This document shows positions 1 through 10,784 of a stretch of DNA of 64,000 bases, in pieces; position 1 is the first letter of the stretch, and every line of letters begins with the position of its first letter. Source of the DNA: Vibrio inusitatus. Lineage in GTDB: Bacteria > Pseudomonadota > Gammaproteobacteria > Enterobacterales > Vibrionaceae. The notes under the pieces were generated by a model. The model was not told the origin of the DNA and ran no database searches. It saw only the letters and a list, made by a program, of their open reading frames with translations. A program made the translations under genes and the position numbers. The stretch covers positions 2,604,001 through 2,668,000 of the forward strand of contig AP024878.1 in assembly GCA_024346935.1 (NCBI GenBank). The letters run 5' to 3'.

Positions 1-249
1 CGCTAGCTCAGCTAGACGAACTTCAGCAGACACTAGACTCTTACGAGAAGTGAAACCGAACTTAGGTAGACGCTGTTTCAAAGGCATTTGACCGCCTTCA
101 AAACCTGGACGAACACTGCCGCCAGAGCGAGACTTTTGACCTTTATGGCCACGGCCACCTGTTTTACCAAGGCCAGAACCGATACCACGACCTACGCGCT
201 TCTTAGAAGGCTTAGAACCCGCAGCCGGTGATAGAGTATTCAAACGCAT
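1..249 (-). CDS. rplO: 50S ribosomal protein L15 (partial, 3' end outside window)
   Basis: The first 83 codons of L15 are present. The N-terminus [11 protein letters not shown] is followed by the glycine/arginine-rich extension [18 protein letters not shown], which is typical of bacterial L15 and threads into 23S rRNA late in large-subunit assembly. It starts 7 bp after the rpmD stop in the same direction, which is the standard spc operon order. The gene runs off the left window edge, so this is an edge effect and not a truncation. Identification is certain by sequence and context. Confidence 0.97.
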   Translation of the reverse strand, partial: MRLNTLSPAAGSKPSKKRVGRGIGSGLGKTGGRGHKGQKSRSGGSVRPGFEGGQMPLKQRLPKFGFTSRKSLVSAEVRLAELA

Positions 250-255
250 TTCTGA

Positions 256-432
256 TTACTCCTCAACTTTAACCATGTAGTAAACCTTGTTGATCATGCC
301 GCGTACTGCAGGCGTGTCTTCAAGTTCTACTGTGTGGTTGATGCGACGAAGGCCAAGACCACGTAAGCACAGTTTGTGCTTAGGTAGACGACCGATTGAG
401 CTTTTAGTTTGAGTTACTTTAATAGTTGCCAT
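256..432 (-). CDS. rpmD: 50S ribosomal protein L30
   Basis: This 58-residue protein starts [20 protein letters not shown] and contains [20 protein letters not shown], which matches the L30 fold of the large subunit. It is a short gene, but its length is normal for bacterial L30. It sits between rpsE and rplO with only a few bases on either side, as in other spc operons, so it is almost certainly translated from the same mRNA. Confidence 0.96.
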   Translation of the reverse strand: MATIKVTQTKSSIGRLPKHKLCLRGLGLRRINHTVELEDTPAVRGMINKVYYMVKVEE

Positions 433-437
433 GGTGC

Positions 438-938
438 TTACTCCGAAATATTTTCAACAGTTAGACCACGTTTAGCAGCTATCATCTCTGGAGATTTCAT
501 GCCGCTCAAACCATCAATAGTCGCGCGAACTACGTTGATAGGGTTCGTTGAACCGTACGCTTTCGCTAATACGTTATGAACACCTACAACTTCAAGTACT
601 GCACGCATCGCACCGCCGGCGATGATACCTGTACCTTCCGCAGCTGGCTGCATGTAAACTTTAGAGCCAGTGTGACGACCTTTCACCGCGTGGTGAAGAG
701 TACCCTCATTAAGCGCGATAGTAACCATGTTACGACGTGCTTTTTCCATTGCTTTTTGAATCGCTGCAGGTACTTCACGAGCTTTGCCGTAACCGAAACC
801 TACGCGACCGTTACCGTCACCAACTACTGTTAGTGCAGTGAAACTAAAGATTCGACCACCTTTAACCGTCTTAGCAACGCGGTTAACGGCGATTAGTTTT
901 TCTGCCAAATCTGAAGCTTGTTGTTGTTCTTTAGCCAT
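438..938 (-). CDS. rpsE: 30S ribosomal protein S5
   Basis: This 166-residue protein has the N-terminal double-stranded RNA-binding-like domain, with the motif [15 protein letters not shown] around residues 43-57, followed by the C-terminal domain ([15 protein letters not shown]). S5 lies in the mRNA entry region with S4 and S3 and affects decoding accuracy. Its length is one residue from the E. coli protein. It follows rplR after 14 bp in the spc operon. Confidence 0.98.
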   Translation of the reverse strand: MAKEQQQASDLAEKLIAVNRVAKTVKGGRIFSFTALTVVGDGNGRVGFGYGKAREVPAAIQKAMEKARRNMVTIALNEGTLHHAVKGRHTGSKVYMQPAAEGTGIIAGGAMRAVLEVVGVHNVLAKAYGSTNPINVVRATIDGLSGMKSPEMIAAKRGLTVENISE

Positions 939-952
939 CGATCAACCCTACC

Positions 953-1306
953 TTAGAATTTCAGACCAGCTTCGCGAGCAGAATCTGCTAGCGCCGCTAC
1001 TCGACCGTGGTATTGAAAACCAGAACGATCGAAAGCAACATTTGAAATGCCTTTTTCGATAGCGCGCTCAGCAATAGCTTTACCTACAGCTTTAGCAGCG
1101 TCAACGTTACCAGTGTTCTTAACTTGCTCACGGATCGCTTTTTCTACAGTAGAAGCAGCTGCGATAACCTCAGAGCCGTTTGGTGCAATAACCTGTGCAT
1201 ACACATGACGAGGAGTACGGTGTACTACTAGACGGTTTACACGAAGTTCAGCAATCTTACGACGTGCACGTGTAGCACGACGGATGCGAGATGCTTTCTT
1301 ATCCAT
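953..1306 (-). CDS. rplR: 50S ribosomal protein L18
   Basis: The protein has 117 residues, the usual length for L18, with a basic N-terminus ([20 protein letters not shown]) that contacts 5S rRNA and the conserved block [21 protein letters not shown]18 binds 5S rRNA and, with L5, joins it to the central protuberance. It is co-directional with rplF, 9 bp downstream of it. Confidence 0.98.
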   Translation of the reverse strand: MDKKASRIRRATRARRKIAELRVNRLVVHRTPRHVYAQVIAPNGSEVIAAASTVEKAIREQVKNTGNVDAAKAVGKAIAERAIEKGISNVAFDRSGFQYHGRVAALADSAREAGLKF

Positions 1307-1315
1307 AGTGTTACC

Positions 1316-1849
1316 TTACTTCTTCTTAGCTTCTTTGGTACGCACATATTCATCTGCGTAACGAACACCTTTACCTTTATAAGGTTCAGGCTCACGGTAA
1401 GAACGAATGTCAGCCGCAACTTGACCAACTAGTTGCTTATCAGCACCAGTTAGAACAATTTCAGTTTGGCTAGGACATTCAGCTTTAATACCCGCTGGCA
1501 CAGCGTGCTCAACTGGGTGAGAGAAACCTAGAGTTAGGTTTACAGCGTTGCCTTTAATAGCAGCACGGTAACCAACACCCTTAAGAACCAGTTTCTTAGT
1601 AAAGCCTTCAGTAACACCAACAACCATGTTGTTTACAAGTGCACGAGCAGTACCAGCTTGTGCCCAAGCACCAGCTACACCTTCACGTGGACCGAAAGTT
1701 AGGTTGTTATCTTCCTGAGAAACTACTACTGCGTTGTTGAAAACGCGAGAAAGATCACCCTTAGGGCCTTTCACAGTAACTTCTTGACCATTAATCTTCA
1801 CCTCTACTCCAGCTGGAATAGCGACAGGTGCTTTAGCAACACGAGACAT
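1316..1849 (-). CDS. rplF: 50S ribosomal protein L6
   Basis: This 177-residue protein starts [20 protein letters not shown] and has the C-terminal motif [14 protein letters not shown]. It carries the two repeated alpha/beta domains of L6, a protein near the GTPase-associated centre next to the sarcin-ricin loop. Length and order (rpsH-rplF-rplR) are canonical for the spc operon. Confidence 0.98.
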   Translation of the reverse strand: MSRVAKAPVAIPAGVEVKINGQEVTVKGPKGDLSRVFNNAVVVSQEDNNLTFGPREGVAGAWAQAGTARALVNNMVVGVTEGFTKKLVLKGVGYRAAIKGNAVNLTLGFSHPVEHAVPAGIKAECPSQTEIVLTGADKQLVGQVAADIRSYREPEPYKGKGVRYADEYVRTKEAKKK

Positions 1850-1859
1850 ATTCTACTCC

Positions 1860-2252
1860 TTAAGCTACGTAGCAGATGATCTCACCACCAAGACCCGCTT
1901 TGCGAGCGGCGCGGTCAGACATAAGACCTTTGGAAGTGGACACTACAGCAATACCCAAACCACCCATCACTGAAGGAAGGCTGTCTTTATTCTTATAGAC
2001 GCGCAGACCTGGACGAGAAACACGTTGGATTTGCTCGATTACTGGTTTTGCTTGGAAGTACTTAAGAGTAACTTCTAGCTCTGGTTTTGCTCCGCTTTCT
2101 ACAGCGAAGTCTGTGATGTAACCTTCGTTTTTCAGCAAAGTAGCAATTGCAACTTTAAGCTTTGAAGAAGGCATTTTTACAGCAACTTTGTTTGCTGCCT
2201 GACCGTTACGAATGCGGGTCAGCATATCCGAGATCGGATCTTGCATGCTCAT
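1860..2252 (-). CDS. rpsH: 30S ribosomal protein S8
   Basis: The 130-residue protein starts [18 protein letters not shown] and has the 16S rRNA-binding C-terminal segment [21 protein letters not shown]8 is a primary 16S rRNA-binding protein. In E. coli it also represses the spc mRNA at the rplX-rplE junction; the same gene order is kept here, but I could not confirm the RNA site by eye. Confidence 0.98.
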   Translation of the reverse strand: MSMQDPISDMLTRIRNGQAANKVAVKMPSSKLKVAIATLLKNEGYITDFAVESGAKPELEVTLKYFQAKPVIEQIQRVSRPGLRVYKNKDSLPSVMGGLGIAVVSTSKGLMSDRAARKAGLGGEIICYVA

Positions 2253-2281
2253 ACGTTATACTCCAAATGATTAAGTGGCAA

Positions 2282-2587
2282 TTACCAGCTAGCCTTACGA
2301 AGACCCGGAATCTCGCCTTTCATGCAAGCTTCACGAACCTTAATACGGCTAAGACCGAACTTACGTAGGTAACCGTGTGGACGACCAGTTTGGTTGCAAC
2401 GGTTACGCTGACGAGATGCACTTGAATCACGTGGAAGAGATTGCAGTTTAAGAACTGCGTCCCAACGCTCTTCTTCAGATGCGTTAACATCACTAATAGT
2501 GATTTTTAGCGCACGACGCTTTTCAGCGAATTTTGCTACTAGCTTTGCACGTTTTGTTTCACGTGCCTTCATAGATTGTTTAGCCAT
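2282..2587 (-). CDS. rpsN: 30S ribosomal protein S14 (long, zinc-independent form)
   Basis: The protein has 101 residues, the long form of S14. Only two cysteines are present (in [10 protein letters not shown] and REACMKGE), so the paired CXXC zinc ligands of the short form are absent. The conserved C-terminal block [20 protein letters not shown] is intact. It is needed for late 30S head assembly and lies between rplE and rpsH in the spc operon. Confidence 0.98.
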   Translation of the reverse strand: MAKQSMKARETKRAKLVAKFAEKRRALKITISDVNASEEERWDAVLKLQSLPRDSSASRQRNRCNQTGRPHGYLRKFGLSRIKVREACMKGEIPGLRKASW

Positions 2588-2604
2588 AACAGTAACCCTT
2601 CACC

Positions 2605-3144
2605 TTACTTACGGAATGGGAAGTTAAAGGCAGCCAGCAGAGCTCGGCCTTCCTCATCGGTGTTCGAAGAAGTCGTGATAGTAATATCAAGACCACGAAC
2701 GCGATCAACTTTATCAAAGTCGATTTCCGGGAAGATGATTTGCTCGCGAACGCCCATGCTGTAGTTACCGCGTCCGTCAAAAGACTTAGCGCTAACACCA
2801 CGGAAGTCACGTACACGTGGTAGAGCGATGTTAATCAAACGCTCAAGGAAATCCCACATACGTTCGCCACGCAAGGTTACTTTACAACCGATTGGGTAGC
2901 CTTCACGGATTTTAAAGCCTGCAACAGATTTACGCGCTTTAGTGATAAGTGGCTTTTGACCAGAGATCGTTGCCATATCAGATGCTGCGTTTTCTAGAAG
3001 CTTCTTATCGTTAATTGCTTCACCCACACCCATGTTAAGGGTGATCTTTTCGATTCTAGGGACTTGCATGACGCTTGTGTAGCTGAACTCTTTGGTCAGT
3101 TCAGCGACTACAGACGACTTGTAGTAATCATGCAGTTTCGCCAT
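2605..3144 (-). CDS. rplE: 50S ribosomal protein L5
   Basis: This 179-residue protein starts [20 protein letters not shown] and contains the conserved stretches [12 protein letters not shown] and IPLVRDFRG-like [12 protein letters not shown], all typical of L5. L5 binds 5S rRNA and contributes to bridge B1b and P-site tRNA contacts. Length is exactly that of the enterobacterial protein. It lies between rplX and rpsN. Confidence 0.98.
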   Translation of the reverse strand: MAKLHDYYKSSVVAELTKEFSYTSVMQVPRIEKITLNMGVGEAINDKKLLENAASDMATISGQKPLITKARKSVAGFKIREGYPIGCKVTLRGERMWDFLERLINIALPRVRDFRGVSAKSFDGRGNYSMGVREQIIFPEIDFDKVDRVRGLDITITTSSNTDEEGRALLAAFNFPFRK

Positions 3145-3168
3145 AGTTCACTCCAAATTACTCTATTC

Positions 3169-3486
3169 TTAGTTAGAAACGATTTCGTTATTAGACTTGA
3201 AGAAACGAACTTTCTTGCCATCTTCAAAACGGAAACCGATACGGTCTGCTTTACCAGTAGCTGCGTTGTAGATTGCAATGTTTGAAGCATCAATTGCTGC
3301 TTCTTGCTCTACGATACCACCTTGAACACCCATCGCCGGTACAGGCTTCTGATGTTTCTTAACAAGGTTGATACCTTCAACGATAACTTTACCAGTTGTT
3401 AGGACCTTAGTTACTTTACCTTTCTTGCCTTTATCTTTACCAGCAAGAACGATTACTTCGTCATTACGACGGATTTTAGCTGCCAT
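3169..3486 (-). CDS. rplX: 50S ribosomal protein L24
   Basis: The 105-residue protein starts [20 protein letters not shown] and has a KOW motif in its first 35 residues ([17 protein letters not shown]). L24 is an early assembly initiator that binds the 5' end of 23S rRNA near the exit tunnel. It follows rplN by 11 bp in the spc operon. Confidence 0.98.
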   Translation of the reverse strand: MAAKIRRNDEVIVLAGKDKGKKGKVTKVLTTGKVIVEGINLVKKHQKPVPAMGVQGGIVEQEAAIDASNIAIYNAATGKADRIGFRFEDGKKVRFFKSNNEIVSN

Positions 3487-3497
3487 TTCTGTGCTCC

Positions 3498-3869
3498 TTA
3501 AAGTACTTCTGGAGCCAGTGATACAATCTTCATGAATTTCGCATTACGAAGTTCACGAGTCACTGGGCCAAAGATACGAGTGCCGACTGGTTGCTCAGTA
3601 GTGTCATTCAACAATACACAAGCATTACGGTCGAAGCGAATGACAGAACCGTCTGGACGACGTACGCCTTTACGAGTGCGCACAACAACCGCCTTCAGTA
3701 CATCACCTTTTTTTACTTTACCGCGAGGAATTGCTTCCTTCACAGTAACTTTGATGATGTCACCGATATGTGCATAACGACGGTGTGAGCCACCCAGAAC
3801 CTTAATACACATTACCTTGCGCGCGCCAGAGTTATCTGCAGCGTCAAGTGTACTTTGCATTTGGATCAT
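3498..3869 (-). CDS. rplN: 50S ribosomal protein L14
   Basis: This 123-residue protein starts [20 protein letters not shown] and contains the L14 signature region [21 protein letters not shown]14 sits at the subunit interface. It is the first gene of the spc operon here: a promoter and the terminator of the preceding S10 operon occupy the 164 bp upstream of it. Confidence 0.98.
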   Translation of the reverse strand: MIQMQSTLDAADNSGARKVMCIKVLGGSHRRYAHIGDIIKVTVKEAIPRGKVKKGDVLKAVVVRTRKGVRRPDGSVIRFDRNACVLLNDTTEQPVGTRIFGPVTRELRNAKFMKIVSLAPEVL

Positions 3870-3928
3870 TGTTAGTGCTCCGCTAAATATTAAAAACTAG
3901 ACCCTCTCGGGTCGGGCTGCCTCTTTAA

Positions 3929-3944
3929 AGGGACGCGAATTGTA
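3929..3944 (-). promoter_or_regulatory. spc operon promoter (extended -10 plus GC-rich discriminator)
   Basis: Read on the minus strand, TACAAT is preceded by TGG, giving an extended -10 element (TGGTACAAT), and followed by TCGCGTCCCT. There is no good -35 hexamer at 16-18 bp, which fits an extended -10 promoter. The start site would lie in the GCG of the discriminator, about 65 bp upstream of rplN. The same discriminator is found at the str promoter (14046-14062). The promoter is inferred from sequence only. Confidence 0.6.
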
Positions 3945-3970
3945 CCACCCTTTTTCGCAATTGGGTAGAC

Positions 3971-4010
3971 AAAAAATAAGCGGCTTCCAAAAAAACCTGG
4001 AAGCCGCTTT
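3971..4010 (-). terminator. Rho-independent terminator of the S10 operon
   Basis: A perfect 12-bp stem (AAGCGGCTTCCA at 3978-3989 and its complement at 3998-4009) encloses an 8-nt loop. On the minus strand it is followed by A and then six T residues (3971-3976). It lies 24 bp after the rpsQ stop and upstream of the spc promoter, so S10 and spc are at least partly separate transcription units here. Confidence 0.9.
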
Positions 4011-4033
4011 AAGTTGTTAAAAATTAACGAAAA

Positions 4034-4288
4034 TTAGATTTTCGCTTTTTCTACAACTTTCACCAAAGTCCAAGACTTAGTCTTAGACAGTGGACGACAT
4101 TCTTGAACTTCAACAGTATCGCCTAGGCCACACTCGTTGTTTTCATCATGTGCGTGAATCTTAGTCGTGCGCTTTACGAACTTGCCGTAAATTGGGTGTT
4201 TAACCATGCGCTCGATAGCAACAGTAATAGACTTATCGCCTTTGTCACTAACAACTCGACCAAGTGAAGTACGGATTTTGTCGCTCAT
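4034..4288 (-). CDS. rpsQ: 30S ribosomal protein S17
   Basis: The 84-residue protein starts [20 protein letters not shown] and contains [16 protein letters not shown], typical of S17, a primary 16S rRNA-binding protein with an OB fold. It is the last gene of the S10 operon. Its start codon overlaps the rpmC stop by one base, consistent with translational coupling. Confidence 0.98.
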   Translation of the reverse strand: MSDKIRTSLGRVVSDKGDKSITVAIERMVKHPIYGKFVKRTTKIHAHDENNECGLGDTVEVQECRPLSKTKSWTLVKVVEKAKI

Positions 4289-4479
4289 TATGCGTCTGCC
4301 TTCTCAGTCAATACGGTTTTAACACGTGCGATATCACGACGTACAGCTTTAAGAGTATGTGTTTGCTGTAGTTGACCAGTTGCAGCTTGCATGCGCAAGT
4401 TGAACTGTTCACGTAGCAAATTTAATAGCTCAGCGTTAAGCTCTTCAACGCTTTTTTCACGTAGCTCTTGTGCTTTCAT
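4288..4479 (-). CDS. rpmC: 50S ribosomal protein L29
   Basis: The 63-residue protein starts [20 protein letters not shown] and ends in [15 protein letters not shown], the long two-helix hairpin of L29. L29 sits beside L23 at the exit of the peptide tunnel. It overlaps both rplP and rpsQ by single bases at their start and stop codons, so the three are probably translationally coupled. Confidence 0.98.
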   Translation of the reverse strand: MKAQELREKSVEELNAELLNLLREQFNLRMQAATGQLQQTHTLKAVRRDIARVKTVLTEKADA

Positions 4480-4889
4480 TACATCACCTGCTTAGTTACA
4501 AATGTTGTTTTGATAGGCAGTTTACGTGCCGCTAGGCGGAACGCTTCACGTGCCAACTCTTCAGGTACGCCATTCATTTCGTACATAACCTTGCCAGGTT
4601 GGATTTGAGCAACCCAGTACTCAACATTACCTTTACCTTTACCTTGACGAACTTCAAGAGGTTTTTCAGTAATCGGTTTGTCTGGGAAGATACGAATCCA
4701 GATTTGACCTTGACGTTTAACATGACGTGTCATTGCACGACGTGCCGCTTCGATTTGACGAGCAGTAATACGTCCACGACCAACAGCTTTAAGACCGAAT
4801 TCGCCGAAGCTTACTTCAGTACCTTTAGCTAGGCCACGGTTACGACCAGTCTGAACCTTACGGAACTTAGTACGTTTAGGTTGTAGCAT
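4479..4889 (-). CDS. rplP: 50S ribosomal protein L16
   Basis: This 136-residue protein starts [20 protein letters not shown]. It contains [21 protein letters not shown] and the C-terminal [19 protein letters not shown], both hallmarks of L16, which contacts A-site tRNA and is needed for peptidyl transferase activity. Length is the same as in E. coli. It lies between rpsC and rpmC. Confidence 0.98.
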   Translation of the reverse strand: MLQPKRTKFRKVQTGRNRGLAKGTEVSFGEFGLKAVGRGRITARQIEAARRAMTRHVKRQGQIWIRIFPDKPITEKPLEVRQGKGKGNVEYWVAQIQPGKVMYEMNGVPEELAREAFRLAARKLPIKTTFVTKQVM

Positions 4890-4900
4890 CAGTCGTCTCC

Positions 4901-5599
4901 TTACTTACGGCTTTTGCGCTGCTTCTTAGGCTTGTCAGCCTTAGGCTCTACTGCATTAGCTGCTGGCATTCCACCAAGGATTTCTCCTTTGAAGATCCAA
5001 ACTTTAATGCCGATCACACCGTATTGGGTGTGAGCCGAAGAAGTTGCGTAATCGATGTCAGCACGAAGAGTATGTAGTGGCACACGGCCTTCACGGTACC
5101 ATTCAGTACGCGCGATTTCAGCACCGCCAAGACGGCCGCTTACTTCTACTTTGATACCTTTAGCGCCAAGACGCATTGCATTCTGAACTGCGCGCTTCAT
5201 AGCACGACGGAACATAACGCGACGCTCTAGCTGAGACGCGATGCTGTCAGCTACTAATTTGCCATCAAGCTCAGGTTTACGAACCTCAGCGATGTTAATT
5301 TGTGCTGGAACACCTGCGATTTTAGCTACACCTGCGCGTAGCTTCTCAACGTCTTCGCCTTTCTTACCGATAACAACGCCAGGACGAGCAGTGTGAATAG
5401 TCACACGAATGCTCTTAGCTGGACGTTCGATAACGATACGTGAAAGAGACGCTTTTGAAAGTTCCTTAGTAAGGAACTGACGTACCTTGAAGTCGCCGTC
5501 TAGGTTGTCAGCGAAATCTTTGGTATTAGCAAACCATGTAGCATTCCAAGGCTTGACGATGCCAAGACGAATACCATTAGGATGTACTTTCTGACCCAT
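4901..5599 (-). CDS. rpsC: 30S ribosomal protein S3
   Basis: The 232-residue protein starts [23 protein letters not shown]-type RNA-binding domain has its GXXG loop at about residues 77-83 (IGKKGED), and the C-terminal S3 domain is present ([20 protein letters not shown]). S3 forms part of the mRNA entry pore and helicase activity. The lysine-rich tail is normal. It lies between rplV and rplP. Confidence 0.98.
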   Translation of the reverse strand: MGQKVHPNGIRLGIVKPWNATWFANTKDFADNLDGDFKVRQFLTKELSKASLSRIVIERPAKSIRVTIHTARPGVVIGKKGEDVEKLRAGVAKIAGVPAQINIAEVRKPELDGKLVADSIASQLERRVMFRRAMKRAVQNAMRLGAKGIKVEVSGRLGGAEIARTEWYREGRVPLHTLRADIDYATSSAHTQYGVIGIKVWIFKGEILGGMPAANAVEPKADKPKKQRKSRK

Positions 5600-5615
5600 T
5601 GCTTATCTCCTAGTC

Positions 5616-5948
5616 TTAAGCGTCTGCAACAACAATTGTGATGTGGCAAGAACGCTTCAAGATACGGTCGGCACGGCCTTTAGCACGAGGCATAATACGC
5701 TTCATGATAGGACCTTCATCTACGAAGATTTTAGCGACGTTTAGATCGTCGATATCTGCACCTTCGTTATGCTCAGCGTTTGCGATTGCTGATTCAAGAA
5801 CTTTCTTAACTAGTACAGCAGCTTTTTTGTTGCTGAAAGTTAGTAGTTCAAGTGCTTGATCAACGTTCTTGCCACGGATTTGATCCGCTACAAGGCGCGC
5901 TTTCTGTGGAGAAATACGAGCAAAGTTATGTTTAGCTAAAGCTTCCAT
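5616..5948 (-). CDS. rplV: 50S ribosomal protein L22
   Basis: Two adjacent ATG codons occur. I place the start at the second, giving [15 protein letters not shown] and the canonical 110 residues. The beta-hairpin sequence [20 protein letters not shown], which reaches into the exit tunnel and where macrolide-resistance changes map in other bacteria, looks wild type with no insertion. The gene lies between rpsS and rpsC in the S10 operon. Confidence 0.97.
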   Translation of the reverse strand: MEALAKHNFARISPQKARLVADQIRGKNVDQALELLTFSNKKAAVLVKKVLESAIANAEHNEGADIDDLNVAKIFVDEGPIMKRIMPRAKGRADRILKRSCHITIVVADA

Positions 5949-5958
5949 CATCTACTCC

Positions 5959-6249
<291 letters not shown>

Positions 6250-6256
6250 TTATAGA

Positions 6257-7081
6257 TTACTTGTTACGACGACGTACGATGTACTTGTCAGTGCGCTTGT
6301 TCTTACGAGTCTTAAAGCCTTTAGTAGGCTGACCCCAAGGTGATACTGGATGACGGCCACCAGATGTACGACCTTCACCACCACCGTGTGGGTGATCTAC
6401 CGGGTTCATTACTACACCACGTACGGTTGGACGTACGCCGCGCCAGCGTGAAGCACCAGCTTTACCTAGTTCACGTAGCATGTGCTCAGAGTTACCAACT
6501 TCACCGATCGTTGCACGACCTTCAGAAAGAACTTTGCGCATCTCGCCAGAACGTAGGCGTACAGTTACATATGCACCATCGCGAGCGATGATTTGTGCGT
6601 ATGCACCTGCAGAACGAGCAATTTGTGCACCTTTACCAGGCTTAAGCTCAACACAGTGTACAGTTGAACCAACTGGGATGTTGCGCATCGGCAGAGTGTT
6701 ACCTGCTTTGATTGGCGCATCAACACCAGACTGGACTGTATCACCAGCTGAAATGCCTTTAGGTGCGATGATGTAGCTACGCTCACCGTCTGCGTACAGA
6801 ACTAGAGCAATGTTTGCGCTACGGTTTGGATCGTATTCTAGACGCTCAACTTTCGCTGGAATGCCATCTTTAGTACGTTTAAAGTCAATTAGACGGTAAT
6901 GGTGTTTATGACCACCACCGATGTGACGTACTGTGATACGACCGTTGTTGTTACGACCACCGTTCTTAGAGTTTTTCTCTAGAAGTGGAGCGTATGGCTT
7001 ACCCTTGTGTAGGTCAGCGTTAACAACTTTAACTACGTGACGACGACCAGGGGAAGTCGGCTTACATTTAACAATAGCCAT
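6257..7081 (-). CDS. rplB: 50S ribosomal protein L2
   Basis: The 274-residue protein starts [20 protein letters not shown]. The highly conserved segment [18 protein letters not shown], containing the histidine long discussed for peptidyl transferase function, is intact near residue 230. L2 binds domain IV of 23S rRNA and is required for subunit association. It lies between rplW and rpsS. Confidence 0.99.
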   Translation of the reverse strand: MAIVKCKPTSPGRRHVVKVVNADLHKGKPYAPLLEKNSKNGGRNNNGRITVRHIGGGHKHHYRLIDFKRTKDGIPAKVERLEYDPNRSANIALVLYADGERSYIIAPKGISAGDTVQSGVDAPIKAGNTLPMRNIPVGSTVHCVELKPGKGAQIARSAGAYAQIIARDGAYVTVRLRSGEMRKVLSEGRATIGEVGNSEHMLRELGKAGASRWRGVRPTVRGVVMNPVDHPHGGGEGRTSGGRHPVSPWGQPTKGFKTRKNKRTDKYIVRRRNK

Positions 7082-7096
7082 TCTTAACTACTCCTG

Positions 7097-7399
7097 TTAT
7101 TCCGCACCGCCAACGAAGTCAAGATCTTGACCTTCTTTCAAAGTAACGTAAGCTTTTTTCACGTCTGAACGACGGCCTTCACGCATACCTTGACGTTTGG
7201 TCTTACCCTTAAGAACAAGAGTATTTACAGACTTAACTTCAACTTCAAATAGCTTTTCTACAGCTGCTTTGATCTCTTTCTTAGTTGCATCTTTTGCTAC
7301 TTTGAAAACGATAGTGTTCGCTTTCTCTGCAGCCATAGTTGCTTTTTCAGAGATATGTGGAGCACGTAGAACTTTTAGTAGACGCTCTTCAGTGATCAT
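7097..7399 (-). CDS. rplW: 50S ribosomal protein L23
   Basis: The 100-residue protein starts [20 protein letters not shown] and contains [20 protein letters not shown], typical of L23. L23 is at the tunnel exit and is the docking point for trigger factor and SRP. Its first codon overlaps the rplD stop by 4 bp, suggesting coupled translation. Confidence 0.98.
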   Translation of the reverse strand: MITEERLLKVLRAPHISEKATMAAEKANTIVFKVAKDATKKEIKAAVEKLFEVEVKSVNTLVLKGKTKRQGMREGRRSDVKKAYVTLKEGQDLDFVGGAE

Positions 7400-7998
7400 G
7401 CCAGCATCTCCTCAACTTGCTTCACTGCATCAGCAGTAATTAGAACCTTGTCGAACGCAATAAGACTTACTGGATCAATCGCAGCAACGTCACGAGCGTC
7501 AACTTTATAAAGGTTACGAGCAGCTAAGAATAGATTTTCATCTACTTCACTAGTCACGATCAGAACATCGTTAAGCTCAAGATCTTTCAGCTTAGCTATT
7601 AGCTCTTTAGTTTTTGGTGCTTCTACTGAGAAGTTATCTACAACAACTAGACGTTCTTGACGAACTAGCTCAGAAAGAATGCTTTTCATAGCGCCGCGGT
7701 ACATTTTCTTGTTTACTTTTTGGCTGTGATCCTGTGGTTTCGCAGCAAAAGTAACACCACCTGAACGCCAGATTGGGCTACGAATAGTACCAGCACGTGC
7801 ACGGCCAGTACCTTTCTGACGCCATGGCTTAGCGCCACCGCCAGATACTTCAGAACGAGTCTTTTGAGCACGAGTACCTTGACGAGCACCTGCTGCAAAA
7901 GCAACAACTACTTGGTGTACAAGAGCTTCGTTGAAGTCACGTCCGAAAGTAGTCTCGGAAACAGTTAGTGCATCAGCACCTTTAACCATCAATTCCAT
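7396..7998 (-). CDS. rplD: 50S ribosomal protein L4, autogenous regulator of the S10 operon
   Basis: This 200-residue protein starts [20 protein letters not shown]. The extended loop [18 protein letters not shown], which lines the exit tunnel, is intact. In E. coli, L4 also binds the S10 leader RNA and represses both its transcription and translation. A long leader precedes rpsJ here (8971-9227), so the same control is plausible but not shown by the sequence. Confidence 0.98.
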   Translation of the reverse strand: MELMVKGADALTVSETTFGRDFNEALVHQVVVAFAAGARQGTRAQKTRSEVSGGGAKPWRQKGTGRARAGTIRSPIWRSGGVTFAAKPQDHSQKVNKKMYRGAMKSILSELVRQERLVVVDNFSVEAPKTKELIAKLKDLELNDVLIVTSEVDENLFLAARNLYKVDARDVAAIDPVSLIAFDKVLITADAVKQVEEMLA

Positions 7999-8014
7999 TA
8001 CTTACTCCTAGACG

Positions 8015-8644
8015 TTATGCTTTAACAGCTGGTTTTACGATAACGTTGCCGCCGATAGAGCCTGGTACTGCACCTTTAATAAGAAGCAGATTGCGCTCAG
8101 CGTCAACACGTACGATCTCTAGGTTTTGAGTCGTTACACGCTCAGCACCCATATGACCAGCCATTTTCTTGCCTTTAAATACGCGACCTGGAGTTTGACA
8201 TTGGCCAATTGAACCCGGTGCGCGGTGAGACAAGGAGTTACCGTGAGTCATATCTTGAGTAGAGAAGTTCCAACGCTTGATAGCGCCTTGGAAGCCTTTA
8301 CCTTTAGATGTACCAGTAACGTCTACTTTTTTAACTTCGTTGAAAAGTTCTACGTTTAGCTCAGCGCCAACTTCAAACTCTTCGCCGTTTTCTAAACGGA
8401 ATTCCCAAAGACCGCGACCTGCTTCAACACCTGCTTTCGCAAAGTGACCAGCTTCGGCTTTATTAACGCGGCTAGCTTTCTTAGCACCAGCTGTAATCTG
8501 GATTGCAGAGTAACCATCAGTATCAAGAGTACGAACTTGTGATACACGGTTATTTTCTACTTCCACTACAGTTACTGGGATAGAAACGCCTTCTTCGGTA
8601 AATACGCGGGTCATACCCACTTTACGTCCGACTAGACCAATCAT
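8015..8644 (-). CDS. rplC: 50S ribosomal protein L3
   Basis: The 209-residue protein starts [20 protein letters not shown]. The central extension [20 protein letters not shown] and the segment [20 protein letters not shown], which reaches the peptidyl transferase centre and contains the methylated glutamine of enterobacterial L3, are present. L3 is one of the first proteins in 50S assembly. It lies between rpsJ and rplD. Confidence 0.98.
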   Translation of the reverse strand: MIGLVGRKVGMTRVFTEEGVSIPVTVVEVENNRVSQVRTLDTDGYSAIQITAGAKKASRVNKAEAGHFAKAGVEAGRGLWEFRLENGEEFEVGAELNVELFNEVKKVDVTGTSKGKGFQGAIKRWNFSTQDMTHGNSLSHRAPGSIGQCQTPGRVFKGKKMAGHMGAERVTTQNLEIVRVDAERNLLLIKGAVPGSIGGNVIVKPAVKA

Positions 8645-8658
8645 TATTCTAATCTCCC

Positions 8659-9227
<569 letters not shown>

Positions 9228-9233
9228 GGAGGC

Positions 9234-9261
9234 ATTATACAGATCACAGAATGGTATGCAA
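9234..9261 (-). promoter_or_regulatory. S10 operon promoter
   Basis: Read on the minus strand, TTGCAT (9256-9261) is followed after 16 bp by a perfect TATAAT (9234-9239). The discriminator GCCTCCC is GC-rich, as in promoters under stringent control. The predicted start is near 9227. Confidence 0.75.
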
Positions 9262-9289
9262 GGGGTGTGTGAAAAATAATCGGAGGAAC

Positions 9290-9351
9290 AGCTACAAGCT
9301 GGAAGCTTCAAACCTTTAGAGGGGGAAATATCAATCTGGTAGCTGGTAGCT
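9290..9351. repeat. Short array of AGCT motifs at 7-bp spacing
   Basis: AGCT occurs at 9290, 9297 and 9304, exactly 7 bp apart, and again at 9341 and 9348, also 7 bp apart. The intervening bases vary. The array fills the space between the S10 promoter and the tuf terminator. A similar three-unit array lies at 27221-27238 beside the crp terminator. I see no coding potential. Confidence 0.6.
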
Positions 9352-9374
9352 AAAAACTATCGGCTATTAAATAC

Positions 9375-9401
9375 AAAAAGGGAAGCCGAAGCTCCCCTTT
9401 T
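9375..9401 (-). terminator. Rho-independent terminator of tuf / str operon
   Basis: On the minus strand GGGGAGC, a TTCG tetraloop and GCTTCCC (one G-U pair) are flanked by A and T runs and end in five T residues. It lies about 50 bp downstream of the tuf stop codon and separates the str and S10 transcription units. Confidence 0.85.
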
Positions 9402-9450
9402 CAGATGCGGCTTCTTCCGAAGAAGAATATCGCAAGATTTTAACTAAATA

Positions 9451-10635
9451 TTAGTCAAAGATCTTAGCAACAACACCAGCACCTACAGTACGGCCACCTT
9501 CGCGGATTGCGAAACGTAGACCTTCGTCCATTGCGATTGGAGCGATTAGCTCAACAGTCATTTGAACGTTGTCACCTGGCATTACCATCTCTACGCCTTC
9601 AGGTAGAGTGATGTCGCCTGTTACGTCAGTTGTACGGAAGTAGAACTGTGGACGGTAACCCTTGAAGAAAGGAGTGTGACGGCCGCCTTCGTCTTTAGAA
9701 AGTACGTATACTTCAGACTCAAACTTAGTGTGTGGGTTGATAGAACCTTTAGCTGAAAGTACTTGACCACGTTCAACGTCATCACGCTTAGTACCACGTA
9801 GAAGTGCACCAACGTTCTCACCTGCACGACCTTCGTCAAGCAGCTTACGGAACATTTCAACACCAGTACAAGTAGTAAGAGTAGTTTCTTTAATACCAAC
9901 GATTTCTACTTCGTCACCAACGCGTAGGATACCGCGCTCGATACGACCAGTAACTACTGTACCACGACCCTGGATTGAGAATACATCTTCAATAGGAAGT
10001 AGGAACGGTAGATCAACAGCACGCTCTGGAAGTGGAATGTAAGAATCTAGTGCTTCTGCAAGCTCAACAATCTTGTCTTCCCACTCTTTTTCGCCGTTTA
10101 GAGCGCCAAGTGCAGAACCTTGAATTACAGGAAGATCATCTCCTGGGTATTCGTACTCAGAAAGAAGTTCACGAACTTCCATTTCTACTAGCTCAAGTAG
10201 CTCTTCGTCATCAACCATGTCACATTTGTTCATGAATACGATGATGTAAGGGATACCAACCTGACGACCAAGTAGGATGTGCTCACGAGTTTGTGGCATA
10301 GGGCCATCTGTAGCAGCAACAACTAGGATACCGCCGTCCATTTGAGCAGCACCAGTGATCATGTTTTTAACATAATCGGCGTGTCCAGGACAGTCTACGT
10401 GTGCGTAGTGACGTTCAGGAGTATCGTACTCTACGTGAGAAGTAGCGATTGTGATACCGCGCTCACGCTCTTCAGGAGCGTTATCGATAGATGCGAAGTC
10501 TTTAGCTTCACCACCGTATACTTTTGATAAAGTAGTACAGATAGCAGCAGTTAGAGTTGTTTTACCGTGGTCAACGTGGCCGATAGTACCAACGTTTACG
10601 TGCGGTTTCGTACGTTCAAATTTTTCTTTAGACAC
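9451..10635 (-). CDS. tuf: Elongation factor Tu
   Basis: EF-Tu is the GTPase that delivers aminoacyl-tRNA to the ribosome. The 394-residue protein has the P-loop GHVDHGKT at residues 19-26, the switch region [20 protein letters not shown] and the NKCD guanine-specificity motif. Domains 2 and 3 are complete. The start codon is GTG, preceded by an AGGAAGGA ribosome-binding site. The gene is the last of the str operon, and its 149-bp separation from fusA leaves room for an internal promoter that I could not define. Vibrios usually carry a second tuf elsewhere. Confidence 0.99.
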   Translation of the reverse strand: MSKEKFERTKPHVNVGTIGHVDHGKTTLTAAICTTLSKVYGGEAKDFASIDNAPEERERGITIATSHVEYDTPERHYAHVDCPGHADYVKNMITGAAQMDGGILVVAATDGPMPQTREHILLGRQVGIPYIIVFMNKCDMVDDEELLELVEMEVRELLSEYEYPGDDLPVIQGSALGALNGEKEWEDKIVELAEALDSYIPLPERAVDLPFLLPIEDVFSIQGRGTVVTGRIERGILRVGDEVEIVGIKETTLTTCTGVEMFRKLLDEGRAGENVGALLRGTKRDDVERGQVLSAKGSINPHTKFESEVYVLSKDEGGRHTPFFKGYRPQFYFRTTDVTGDITLPEGVEMVMPGDNVQMTVELIAPIAMDEGLRFAIREGGRTVGAGVVAKIFD

Positions 10636-10784
10636 GATCGTGTTCCTTCCTAGTTATGATTCGCCGCGACCGAAAATAGTCGGGGCGCGTCAGAATTTGC
10701 TATTTTAAGCATCAAACGCCTTTAGCGCAATATTTAGGCGCACTGATCTGATAATTTCATCAGCTCAATTGTTACGCCCAATTA

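Noticed and set aside
9290..9351. CRISPR-like or tRNA-like array
   Set aside because: The unit is 7 bp with no spacers and no tRNA arms; no cas gene or tRNA is nearby.
10636..10784. Separate tuf promoter between fusA and tuf
   Set aside because: TTGATG and TAAAAT-like hexamers occur but not at acceptable spacing, so no promoter is called.
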